Shown: positions 10,985-21,051 of the stretch, in pieces
Layout of the letters: each line of letters begins with the position of its first letter
Numbering within the stretch: the stretch's first letter is position 1
Notes under the pieces: model-generated
Databases searched by the model: none
Told to the model about the DNA's origin: nothing
The model's input: only the letters and a program-made list of their open reading frames with translations
Made by a program: the position numbers and the translations under genes
From: Cordilura impudica
Taxonomy: Eukaryota; Arthropoda; Insecta; Diptera; Scathophagidae
Length of the DNA: 64,000 nt
Direction: 5' to 3'
Assembly (NCBI GenBank): GCA_963682025.1
Contig: OY821517.1
Location: forward strand, 93,121,946 to 93,185,945

Positions 10985-11760
10985 AAGTAAGAAAATTATA
11001 GTCGGTCTAGACCGACTATACGATACCCTATACCATGCGTTTAGAAACCCTATCTCTTAGGCCCAACTAACTGGACATTGAAAATAAGCAAAAACCAAAT
11101 TTGAGTGGGATTTTTATTAATTTTTTTGGCTGCAGATATGAAAAAGTTCATATCGGATGCTATATCTATAAAGCGACTAGGTCCAAAAATGGACCGATCC
11201 TGATCATGTTTGGTAAAGTCTCTTGTATTTTGCAAAAATATATACAAACAAAATTTGAGAAGAATCAGTGCAATATTTTTGTTTTTTAATAGATTTAAGT
11301 GAAGATCGGGAAGCACCTCTATATGGGGTCAAAGGGATCATTTTTGGACTACTCATTAGTGGATGTAATGAACGCATACAAGCCCAATGTGAGTAAGATC
11401 TATATGACAATTTGGATCTTATGGAAATTTATGTCGATTTCATATGGGTTATTTGTATGGGGGCTAGGTCTGAACATCGACCGATTCTCACCAATTTCAA
11501 CACCGTTCATCCCATGGCCGATAGAAGCTTATATACCAAATTTCATCAAAATATATTCATATTTGCGACCTGCAGTTTGATTACAAGCTTTACATGGACA
11601 CACAGACGGACGGACGGACGGACATTGTTAAATCAACTCAGAAAGTGATTCTGATTCGATCGGTATAATTAAAGATGGGTCTAGGTCAAATATTTTTGGT
11701 TGTTACAAACAGCAGCACAAAGTCATTATACCCAAACCACATAGTGGTATAGGGTATAAA
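10985..11760 (+). repeat. PAL repeat copy 2
   Basis: Same family and orientation as 6730-7532: palindrome GTCGGTCTAGACCGAC near 11000, inverted 13-bp pair at both ends, GGAC microsatellite near 11605. It lacks a short segment present in copies 1 and 3 and is closest to the copy at 44210-44985. Confidence 0.85.
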
Positions 11761-11903
11761 AACTTGAGGATTAGTATATACAATTAAATTTACATATTGT
11801 TACGATCGAATGTTAAAAATTTAAGTTCAAAAGAAGAATAAAAAAATTTATGCCAATAAACCAAAAAGGAAAAATAAATTGAAATTACAAATTCACATAA
11901 AAC

Positions 11904-12360
11904 AAGTAGAAATTTTTAGCCGTTCAAGACCGGCCTTGCGTTACCCTATGCCACGAGTTTAGAAAACGAGTCCTAAATCCAAACTTCTTGTCGTCCTTGA
12001 TCCCTGGGTTATGAATGAACATTAAAAAATGAGCAGAAAGCTATTTCAAGTGAGATTGTTTGCCATTAAACATTCTGAAGTTCACATAACATGTGACTAC
12101 ATAGTTCAACAACCGCTCTGGACGGTAAGGAATTCAAAAAAATTCAAGAATCATTGATGATGTCTCATTCATTCTTCAGCAAATAGCTCCAGCAACTCAA
12201 GTTGCACTAATTTTATCGAATGGGATCTTCTAAGTACTTAACTTCTTCCTCTTTTTAAATCAATTTTCTGCATAACATAAGATATTCAGGGCGTATGATT
12301 ATTATTTGTTATTTACATCAATTATACACCATATTTTCCATCTCATTTTTTACATGGATA
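11904..12360 (+). repeat. Old PAL repeat, left part, interrupted by mariner
   Basis: Begins AAGTAGAAATTTTTAG, with a decayed palindrome (CCGTTCAAGACCGG) and TACCCTATGCCA, aligning with the start of the intact copies. Similarity fades but continues to the mariner boundary. The other half is at 17876-18210. Confidence 0.5.
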
Positions 12361-13236
12361 TAAAGGGTCCGCCATCTAACGTTTTTTTTTTCAACTAGTG
12401 CTTATTTCATGAACGGTAACACTTAGCTCATGTCTGATTTGACAGCTAATTAGTTTTATCCTTCCGCTGAACGAATATGGTTGTGTGTACGCTTGAACAA
12501 CGCTGGGAAATATTGCGACATTACTTTGAAAATCATGGTAATGTTGCAGAATGTGTGCGAAAATTGCGTACGGATTTTGGAAGAAGATAAGCAGCGTCAG
12601 CTCCGTATGTTCGGTATCTTGTGAAAAAAGTAAAAGAAACTGGCATCATCATCGATAAACCAAAGCGCGAAAAGCCAAAAACAGTGCGTACACCCGAGAA
12701 TATTGCTGCTGTGGTAGAAAGTGTGCGTGAAGCGCCATCAACATCAATTCACCGTCGTTCTCAAGAATTGAACATTTCGGAGGCATCATTGAGACGAATT
12801 TTGCATAAAGACCTTGGTATTACCCCATACAAAGTCCAATTGGTTCAGGAGTTAAAGCCAACTGACCATCCAATGCGTTTTCGCTTCGCTAAGTGGGCCT
12901 GCGATCGACTTACAGAAGATGCCGATTTTGCCAAAAAAATCATCTTTTCAGATGAAGCTCATTTTGATCTTGGCGGGTATGTAAACAAGCAAAATTGTCG
13001 CATTTGGGGCACAGAAAACCCGCACGCATACATTGAAAAGTCGATACACCCAAAACCAGTCACTGTTTGGTGCGGATTTTGGTCCAGAGACATAATTGGG
13101 CCATTTTTCTTCGAAAATGAGCAAGGAGTGGCCGTTACAGTCAATGGCGATCGTTATCGCGCCATGTTGAATGAATTTTTGTTCACAAAAATTGAAGAGG
13201 AGGATATTTGCAACCTTTGGTTTCAACAGGACGGCG

Positions 13237-13275
13237 CACAGTGGGATTTCTTCATACAAGCTGCTGCAAAAAATC
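13237..13275 (+). repeat. Transib end with 23-bp spacer
   Basis: CACAGTG (13237-13243), 23 bases, then CAAAAAATC (13267-13275). The heptamer matches the recombination-signal consensus perfectly; the nonamer matches its A-rich core. Confidence 0.75.
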
Positions 13276-13329
13276 GAAGGAATCGAGGTAGCGCTTTGAA
13301 ATTTTGCACGCATCTCTCATACCGCTAAA

Positions 13330-14106
13330 TTAGATGAAAAATAAATTTTTGTTAAAATCCGCACACAACCACGCCTACCTCCCATATAACGTCAAACTAA
13401 AAATCGTTGTATTTTCCTTATTTTCATATCTGTGTTAATAAAAATTACTACCAGTGGTTGCATTTGAGTCCCGAATTATGTTACAATTTTAATTGCCGCG
13501 CCCAACGCCCATATAATAATTTTAATTTTTCAATATTTTCGAAAACACAGATATAATCCTTTGTAGTTCGTGATCGATGTGAAGCAGCACTTACAGCTAT
13601 ATAAATAACTAAAGACCAATATGTTAGCATAACATTTGCAAAAACTTAGGAGGCCATAGCTTACCGTTTCTCTTTACTTAACCAATCATTCAAAATAAAA
13701 GCCAAATTTTTACTATAAAATTATCTATTGTTTGGGACACATAGAGCATTTCTCAGTGCATACTTTTAGGGATGTGGAAAAACACAACCAAACCATAATG
13801 TAAATAAGCAAACAAGATTCAGTGGGCTTAACACTTGAAAATTCATATTGTGGTGTATTTTTATTTATTGTTTTATTTTTACTTTTGTTTTTTTTTCTAA
13901 ATTGCTAAAAAATATTCTTTAACCCAAAATAACCCAAAAAAATTTTTTATTAAAAAATTTTGTTTTTAAAACAATTGAAATAATTTTGTAGTTCGGCTTA
14001 AAAGGTATAAGTAACAATATTTTTCCATAAACAGGACTATGTTAAACAGTGTAAACGAACGTATGCAAATATAGGCGTAAATAAACGTGTATGAAAATAT
14101 AGACTT
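13330..14106. other. Transib non-coding flank (transposase 3' side)
   Basis: AT-rich, no coding signal. Lies between the transposase stop and the 23-spacer end. Confidence 0.5.
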
Positions 14107-14994
14107 TCATTCATCTTCAATCATTTCTTTTACGACATCATCAAGTTCCAAAACATGTTTATGAGGTTGACGTCTTATGTTAGTAATGTAAGGATCTGAC
14201 GATACAAGAAGGCGATGGAAAACATCAGTATTTGTTGCGTGTCTATTGCACTTTCTGGAGAACATTAGTCTATACCTTCTATAGTCCTTATTTCGAGCTT
14301 CTTCAGCTTCTTCGGACAATAGACCTATGGGAAGTGAAGCCGCATCCATGATGTCTTTGCCATGAATAAGTATTTTGTGAACTGTAACCGGCATGTAATA
14401 CCAGCTATATTGTTCTAAAAACAGCTTCGCCGTATCCCAAGCGAAATTCTTGAATTTGGATGTATTTATTCGCTGGCCGCACGTTATTATTTGTTTAAGA
14501 GCCTTATGCTCGTCCTTGAGCGCTGACCACTTTTGAAATGGTGAATTATAAGCAACGTGAAGAATGCACTCCATGAACTTAATTCGAGCGTGTAAGGAGG
14601 ACATGCCCAATTTACAAGCTTCATTATCGATAACTTTTCTTGAAACAAATTCTAAATGCCTCATTTCAACAGGTTTCGTTTTATAAATATAGCAAACGGC
14701 TGCTGAAGATGTGCCTGTAACTGTTTGAGCCGTATTTCCATCCAACATTATGAAGACTAAATTGTGCTTTACCGTAAATTGTTTACCACACGCTACAACT
14801 TCAGTATGTGTGAAAGCAGCAATATCTGAATTAATTTTGCCAACAACGCTTAGCACCTTTTCTTTCTTTTCCTTAGCGAATTCAAATTGAATAGGACGAC
14901 AATATCTAGTTGATGACGGGGTTTTATTTCGCCAGTATTCCTCTCCAGCAGTTGACTGTAGACTTAATGGCACCAAAGATGCTAGTAACAAGTT

Positions 14995-15662
14995 TTTGTC
15001 GCTTACATCAGCGGCTCAATTCTGGTTGTATTCTACATGACCAGAGGAACCATCGCAACCCCATTTATACGTTAAAGTTAACATTGTTTCCTCCATACCA
15101 TTTATTTCTTGATTTATTAATAAACAACAGCTTCCCAAGGAAAATTACAAATACTATTTTAAATGATACACAAAAACTATTAAACCACAACTCTAATCTT
15201 GAACATCAAAACATTAAAGAAAAAGAAAAAGACACAAAGAGTTTTTACAGTGTACAATTTATCTCGGGTTTGACAGATAATAAAAGTATTAGAACAACAA
15301 TGGAAACAAAAAACATCAGATTTGCATACAAATCACACACAACAATAAATACAATTTTTTCAAAAACAAAAACTCCAATAGAAAAGCTACAAAAAAGTAA
15401 TGTTGTATACGAAGTCAAGTGTGAGGGTGATACAAACAACAGCTGTGATCTTATTTATATAGGAACAACTAAAAGAACATTAGAAAAGAGGTTAGGAGAA
15501 CATCAAATGGACATCATAAAAGAGAGAGAAAGCACAGCGTTGTCAAAACATGTAGTTACAACTGGACACAAAATAAATTTCAACAACACGAAAATACTGG
15601 ATGTAGAAAAAATGGAAAAAAGCGGTACACAATTGAAAGCTTACGAATACAAAAGAATATAA
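14995..15662 (+). CDS. Penelope GIY-YIG endonuclease, C-terminal part
   Basis: An open frame ending at 15662 with VVYEVKC, a Cys in the following loop, LIYIGTTKRTLEKRLGEH and, downstream, STALSKHVVTTGHKINF: the GIY-YIG fold of Penelope-like elements. Its Y-I-G is intact, the first Y is in VVY, and the Arg follows. This nuclease makes the target nick for insertion. The upstream reverse transcriptase domain is missing, so it is a truncated but locally uninterrupted frame; no genuine start codon can be assigned. Lys-rich, like its AT-rich surroundings. Confidence 0.75.
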
Positions 15663-15950
15663 ATACAACCATGAACCACAAAGAGGACACCCAAAATATT
15701 AGTACTAGTTACAGAGTCGCAATAGTTTAGAAACATTCTGTGATATTAATTTTAATCTAAATGTAATTATACAAATTTGTGTTTTATATTTGTAATTATA
15801 CAATTTTGTGTTTTTATGTTTGCTGTGATTTATATTAATAATGTTGTAATAATATTTAAAATTCTTATTATTGTAAGTTTTTATTGTTCATATTTGTGCA
15901 ATTATTGTGTGTTAATGTTGTGTTTTTATTTTATTTTATTTAAATAGACG

Positions 15951-15990
15951 ACCCTTGAAAAAAGTAACCAAAAAAGTTACGAAACGTCGG
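15951..15990 (+). ncRNA. Hammerhead-like motif at Penelope 3' end
   Basis: CCCTTGAAAA, a stem GTAAC/GTTAC (15964-15968, 15976-15980) with a 7-nt loop, GAAAC, then GTCGGGG, which could pair with the leading CCC. The CUGANGA core is imperfect, so self-cleavage is doubtful. Confidence 0.35.
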
Positions 15991-16933
15991 GGAAATATGT
16001 GATAAAACTGAGTTTTATTTTACATTTACGAAGTTAGGCCCAATTAGCTTAAAATAATAAATTATTAAAAAAGTTTTAAATAAACGGCTTATCGTATGAT
16101 CCAATAAACTTTGCAAGCTAACAGACGCATCTTTGTCACTTATTTGAATATCATTCGGGTACCAGTTTTCTTTTTCGTCTTTAACTTTCGCATACGATGG
16201 TAAAATATCGTATCCTTCTTCTTTCAGAAAATGTTTAATACTTTCGGATTGATATTTTGTTAGGTCTGCATTCATCATCATGGCAAGTGGAGCAGAAGAA
16301 CGGATGTAAGATTGACTTCCTACGTTACTCTCTCCTACTTTACTAGCCTTCTCCAAATGCTGTTGAGAATATTGTGATGCTAAACCAGCAGCTTTATACC
16401 TCTTTGCGCGATTTTGGCAATCATCAAAATCTTTAGCTGGCCTTCGCGCTGATTTTGAACAACTCGGTTGATCATCGAGTAGGACTACTTCAAATGTTTC
16501 TAATTAAAAATTAATATGCAAATTATAACATTAAAACTAAGCAAATAAAAATTTCTGAAGTCCGAGAGCAACAAATAACGTTTAAGCATGATGCGTGCAT
16601 TCACTGCGTTTATTTGGATCTTAACTTTCATTCTTAATACGTACTTTTTAGCCAAGATTCATTTTTCTTAAAAAAATAATCACGACTACGCGCACATTCC
16701 TGTAGTCTCTTAGAAAAGTGTCCCAAAAACCGCTTTTGAATTGCGGCTTTAATATCTTCAATTTCTTTTTTTGTTAAAAGCGAATTTTTCGATTTAATGT
16801 AATCGCTTAGCAAATCAACATTGGTACCACAACGAATAAGCTCCGTAGCTAGATCAAAATAAGTAACTGCAAAACTATACATTTTATTAATTAAGTTTAT
16901 AATACAGAGCTCGATTGAAATTTTTTCCGACAC

Positions 16934-17616
16934 TTTGACACTTTTTTGTTTTGTACTTTTTTTTTGTTTTGTTTTGTTTATGTTTATTTTTTGTTTTGTT
17001 TTTTCCTTATAAACTTCTTTTAAACAGCTAAAATAATCATTTACAAATTTTTGCTATTACTGATAGCATTCAAACACATGCGCCTTAAAGTCTACACCAT
17101 TTTACATCGTGTTTCTTTGAATTACTGGAATGAAATTTGGTGTGACTTATTTTATACAATTTATAACTTTGTTCAACATTTGCAGATATTAGCAGAAAAT
17201 TAGTTGTTGAATCAAAAGAATACACTCCAACCTTTAATTTTTTTGCAACCAGAACACCGAGGTAGACCAAGAAAAACAAGAAACTCAAACTTTTTGAGTG
17301 CCTTCATAAAAACCTGAATATCTTTTTAACTGTTATTGTTATCCAAGAATTTTTTTTGCAAAATTAATGCTGAAATACTATGTTTTGCAAATATACTTCC
17401 ATGAAATAGATGCGACAAAAACAAATTGTGTTTCCAGGCCATTGAAATTCATGAAAATCTGTGGCAGTTACTGCAGAGTTTCCTTTATATGACTTCACCG
17501 CGTTATTTTGTACAAAAAACAATATTTTAGAAAAAAATAATTTTCCATTTCTCTTAAGTAGACAATTCTTTACAAAACTGCATCATTACATTTTTGATAT
17601 TCTGCACCCGAAAAAC
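16934..17616. other. Transib non-coding flank (transposase 5' side)
   Basis: About 680 bp with T-rich runs just upstream of the transposase start. Open readings at 17085-17288 and 17461-17769 are not supported as genes; the end of the latter overlaps the mariner tail. Confidence 0.4.
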
Positions 17617-17644
17617 GGTTTTTTGCCGGCTAAATCCCAGTGTG
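17617..17644 (-). repeat. Transib end with 12-bp spacer
   Basis: Read on the minus strand from 17644: CACACTG, 12 bases (GGATTTAGCCGG), then CAAAAAACC. It differs from the opposite end mainly by the shorter spacer. Confidence 0.75.
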
Positions 17645-17875
17645 CGGCGCTACGTGCCACACAGCTGAAGCTACACTCGATGTTTTGCGCCCTGTTTACG
17701 AAGATCGCATTATCAGCCTGCATGGCCAGCCGAGGCAGCCATTTGAATGAAATTATTTTCCATTATTAACCGGAAGGATTGTACTTTCAAATAAAAAAAG
17801 AAATTTGAGATAATATTCAGAATTTTTTTTTTATAGCTTTTTCAAAAAAAATAAAGTTATTTGGCGGACCCTTTA

Positions 17876-18210
17876 CTAATAAAATTTTTTTATTTAGGTC
17901 TTAGCTACAATTTTGTTGAAGAACATCAGAGGTCGTCAATGGTTCTTGAGTTATAACTAAAAAACAAAGCAAACAAACATCAAGCCAAGGAAAATATATA
18001 TAAGACTTGAGATCGCCAAACCCTTTGGAGGTTTTACTATACTGTCCCAGTACTTCACACAGACTTGGAATTTTTCATTCCTCAATCTTTGACCACAGAA
18101 ATTTCCCACAGAAGGGGACTAGGTCCAAAAATGATCCATTCAAGAACAAATTTTGTGCGGCTTCTTTTGTTTTGCAAAAACATATATGAAAAAAATTTAA
18201 GTTAAAATGC
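17876..18210 (+). repeat. Old PAL repeat, right part
   Basis: Contains GGGACTAGGTCCAAAAATG (18114 onward) and TTTTGCAAAAACATATATG, matching the middle of intact PAL copies. It continues the fragment at 11904-12360 once the mariner is removed. Confidence 0.5.
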
Positions 18211-18549
18211 TATTTCGCTCTATATTTTTGGAATATCGGTTTGTAGACATAATATGTAAGTTTAAATAAATAAAAGTACCATAATGATTACATATATAAA
18301 GTTTTAAGAAATATTTATTCAGCATCGGTGATATATGACTTTCATCCTATGACAGGCCAATGTTGAATTTATTAAATTCCAGCCACATTATCTTTTACTC
18401 TTTTGCAGATATTCTTTTTCGTTTTACTGGCTATGCCAAAATTCACAAGTACTGATTTGAAATCAATAATCTTCTTAATCTATCTATATATATAAAATTC
18501 ATTTTCTGTTTGTTTGTTTGTTTGTTTGTTTGTTTGTTTGTTTGTTTGA

Positions 18550-19700
18550 CCGCTATACAAATTTTTATTTTTCAACGGATTTTCCTGAAATTTTGTACAC
18601 ACGATCTCTATACCCCAGGAAAGGTCGCCGTATACTTTTTACTAGCCACGCCTACTTTTACGCCCACTTTTTGTGTAAAATTTATTTTCTGTTTTATTCA
18701 TATTCGTTCACTATACAAATTTTTATTTGTTAACAGATTTCTCTGAAATTCGGTACACACGATCCCTGTACTCCAGCTAAGGTCACCATATACTTTTTAT
18801 CGACCACGCCCACTTTTACGCCCACTTTTTATATACAATTCATTTTCTGCTTTTTGGTATATTTGTTCACTATACAAATTATTATTTTCCAACGGATTTC
18901 TCTGAATTTTGCTACACACGATCTCCATACACCAGGAAAGGTCGCCATATGATTCTTACCGGCCACGCCTACTTCTGCGCCCACTTTTTGTATACAATTC
19001 GTTTCCTGTTTTTTGGTATATTTGTTCGCTACACAAATTTTTATTTTTCAACGGAATTCTCTGAAATTTGGTGCACACGATCTCTGTACTCCAGGAAAGG
19101 TCGCCATATGGTCCGTACCGGCCACGCCTACTTTAACGCCCACTTTTTGTACACAATTCATTTTGTTTTTTGGTATATTTGTTCGCTATACTAATTTTTA
19201 TTTTTCAACCGATTTCTCTGAAATTTTCTACACACGATATCTGTACTCCACAGAGATAGCCATATGATTCTTGCCGGCCACGCCTACTTCTACGCCCGCT
19301 TTTTATACAAAATTAATTTTCTGTTTTTTGGTATATTTTTTCACTATAGAAATTTTTATTTTTCGAGGGATATCTAAAATTTGGTCACACGATCTCTATA
19401 CTACAGGGAAGGTCACCATACGCTTCTTACAGGCCACGCCTACTTTGCGCCAACTTCTATGTATATAAAACTTATTTTTTTCCTTTTATTTGTTTCTTTA
19501 TTTGATTGCTATACAAACTTTTATTTTTCAATGACTTTCTCCGAAATATAGTACATATTCCAGGGAAGGCCGCCATATGAATTTTACCGACCACGCTTAC
19601 TTTTACGCCCAATTTTCATATAAAATTCACATTTTGTTGTGTGGTATATTTCTTTCCTATACAAATTTGTACTTTTCAACGGATTTCTCTGAAATTTGGT
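18550..19700 (+). repeat. ~155-bp tandem units in Helitron A1
   Basis: About seven units, each with a Tyr/Phe-coding AT block, ACACGATCTCTGTACTCCAG and CACGCCTACTTTTACGCCCA. The same array occurs in A2 (21110-22430) and, inverted, in A3 (50466-51430). Confidence 0.85.
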
Positions 19701-19924
19701 TTACACGGAAATAACTTCACGGTGAACAAATTCCCCAAACTTAAAAAAAGGCACCCAAAAGAAATGAACAAACTCCCCATTTTTTTTTAATCGAAAGAAA
19801 TTTTTACATATATTTATTTAACGAATTTTGTTAAATATTTATTTTAGTAAACATTTGCATACTGCTCTCAATATATGTCCTACAATAAATGCATTTAAAA
19901 TGAGTTTTCTTTTCAATATCACGG

Positions 19925-20565
19925 GGAATATAGCTTAGCTGGAATATCGGAATGATCTGAAAAATATATTTTGACAATTAAAATAAGTTGGCAACAGCTG
20001 CGCGGCAGCACAGGTGTGGTTGCCAAATGCCGAAGCGGAGCGCGGCGCGCGACCGCGGACTCGGACTCGGACGCGACGGATGCGAACGCGACGAGCTCGC
20101 GGAACACAGCTCAGCTAAAATATCGCAATGATCTGAAAAATATATAAGTTGACAACAACTGCGCGGCTGCACCGGTGTAGCTGCCAAACGCGCGGATCGG
20201 CGCGCAGTGCGCCACCGCGGACTCGGACGCGACGGATGCGAACGCGGTGCACTCTCGGAACACAGCCCAGCTAAAATATCGCAATGCTCCAAAAAAATAT
20301 GTTTTAGGAATTAAAATAAGTTAACGAGAACTAAGCGGCAGAACGGGTAGTAGCTGCGAGGAAGCGGCGCGAGGCGCGCGGACGCGGACGCGACGGATGT
20401 GGACGCGACGCGCTCGCGGAACACAGCTCAGCAAAAATATCGCAATGATCTGAAAAATATATTTTGTCGATTAAAATAAGTAGACAACAACTGCGCGCCA
20501 GCACGGGTCTGGCTGCCAAACGCAAGGAATCGGGCGCGACTCGCTCGCGGAACACAGCTTAGTGA
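19925..20565 (+). repeat. GC-rich tandem units in Helitron A1
   Basis: Four degenerate units with CGCGGAACACAGCTCAGC, AAAATATCGCAATGATCTG and CAACTGCGCGGC-like parts. The CG-dense stretches (GCGGACGCGGACGCGACG) are far above the base composition of the window. A2 keeps about one unit; A3 about four. Confidence 0.8.
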
Positions 20566-21051
20566 AATGTCATATGATAAATTTAATCTACGTATGTGAA
20601 ATAATTACCTGTTGATCAAAATAGGACACACATATACTACAAGCAGTTGCTTAAAGAAACCTTGCGACACAATATTAAACGTCGCATTAGTATTTCATTT
20701 CTGAAATTTGAATTTGACGTCTCTGCTCAATGATGATCATTTATTGAATGAAGTAATTCAAATTTTAAAAGTTCTGATTCCTTTAATTTGCAAACGATTC
20801 CGTTATATTTGATGTTTATAAATAAACTTAAAAAATACTTAAAGCGGTTTCGCAACTTATTTTTGAAGCATTTTTGCTACAGCATCTTAAAAACTTCTAA
20901 ATTAAAAAATCAAAAAATTTTGAATTGAAATGAAAAAATTAATTTACTGCCCATACAAATTTTTAAGTACTCAGCACCTGGTAAGCATAGTGAACCATTT
21001 TTCAAGTCAAAGGCCTTTTTATCCCGGGCAAGACCGGGTAAAAACAGCTAG

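Larger units (their letters stand above)
14992..16014 (+). mobile_element. Penelope-like element, 5'-truncated, nested in Transib
   Basis: Carries the GIY-YIG endonuclease end of a Penelope-like element plus a 3' tail ending in a stem with GAAAC (15951-15990). It sits in opposite orientation inside the Transib transposase. Limits are set by loss of Transib similarity on each side and are approximate. The reverse transcriptase is absent. Confidence 0.75.
14107..16933 (-). pseudogene. Transib transposase (RAG1-core-like), interrupted
   Basis: Minus-strand exons. 16933-16645 starts MSEKISIELC and ends ESWLK at a donor GTACGT; a 145-bp GT-AG intron (16644-16500) follows. 16499-~16060 contains an acidic/Cys patch and MMNADLTKYQSESIKHFL, EEGYDILPSYAKVKDEK, LLDHTISRL. 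The Penelope insertion then intervenes. 14991-14107 contains TPSSTRYCRPIQFEFAKE, MLDGNTA, AAVCYICKTKP, GMSSLHARIKFMECILHVAY, KILIHGKDIMDAASLPIGLL, a Lys/Arg stretch with RNKDYRRYR, and LLVSSDPYITNIRR. These are hallmarks of the RAG1/Transib catalytic core. The first catalytic Asp region lies where the insertion is and is missing. Confidence 0.82.
13237..17644 (-). mobile_element. Transib (RAG1-related) DNA transposon, nested in mariner
   Basis: Ends CACAGTGGGATTT (13237) and, inverted, CACACTGGGATTT (17644), flanked by the direct repeat CGGCG (13232-13236 and 17645-17649). This fits the CGNCG five-base duplication and CAC-start ends known for Transib. Heptamer-like and nonamer-like blocks (CAAAAAATC / CAAAAAACC) are spaced 23 and 12 bp. 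The interior encodes a Transib-type transposase on the minus strand, interrupted by a Penelope element at ~14992-16014. Confidence 0.88.
12477..17769 (+). pseudogene. mariner-type transposase, broken
   Basis: Coding parts are 12477-13236 and 17645-17769. The first reads LEQRWEILRHYFENHGN (helix-turn-helix start), a TAA at 12588-12590 where the other copy has Glu, KKVKETG...KPKREKPKTVRTP, SLRRILHKDLG, the first catalytic motif FSDEAHFDL, and WFQQDGA with the second Asp, where Transib breaks it. After the insert the frame resumes for ~22 codons, then an internal deletion jumps to MASRGSHLNEIIFHY. The deletion removes the third catalytic Asp (SCDLTPLDYYLWG in the other copy). Thus it has a stop, an insertion and a deletion, and is inactive. 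Confidence 0.9.
12363..17873 (+). mobile_element. mariner-type transposon, carrying a nested Transib
   Basis: Ends AAGGGTCCGCCATCTAACG (12363) and, inverted, AAGGGTCCGCCAAATAAC (17873), with TA on both sides. Without the Transib insertion at 13237-17644 this copy would be about 1.1 kb. A second copy, 36650-37859 on the minus strand, confirms both ends and the gene order. Confidence 0.9.
18483..21051 (+). mobile_element. Helitron family A, copy A1 (non-autonomous)
   Basis: 5' end TCTATATATATAAAATTC after A (18482); 3' hairpin CCCGGGCAAGACCGGG and CTAG (21048-21051) before T. The interior is an opening TTTG microsatellite, then ~155-bp tandem units (~18550-19700, unit core TATACAAATTTTTATTTTTC ... 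CACGCCTAC), then GC-rich ~130-bp units (19925-20565), then a unique tail. Short open stretches rich in Phe/Tyr are readings of the tandem units, not genes. Confidence 0.88.

Noticed and set aside
14910..14991. N-terminal part of the Penelope open frame
   Set aside because: These codons lie antisense to the Transib transposase; the Penelope sequence starts at about 14992.
17461..17769. 102-residue protein ending MASRGSHLNEIIFHY
   Set aside because: Chimeric reading: the left part is Transib non-coding DNA, the right part is the mariner transposase tail.
18510..19468. Overlapping open readings rich in Phe/Tyr/Cys in Helitron A (also 21085-22189 and 50569-51472)
   Set aside because: They are frame readings of the ~155-bp tandem units, repeat with the unit, and occur on all frames; no start context or domain.
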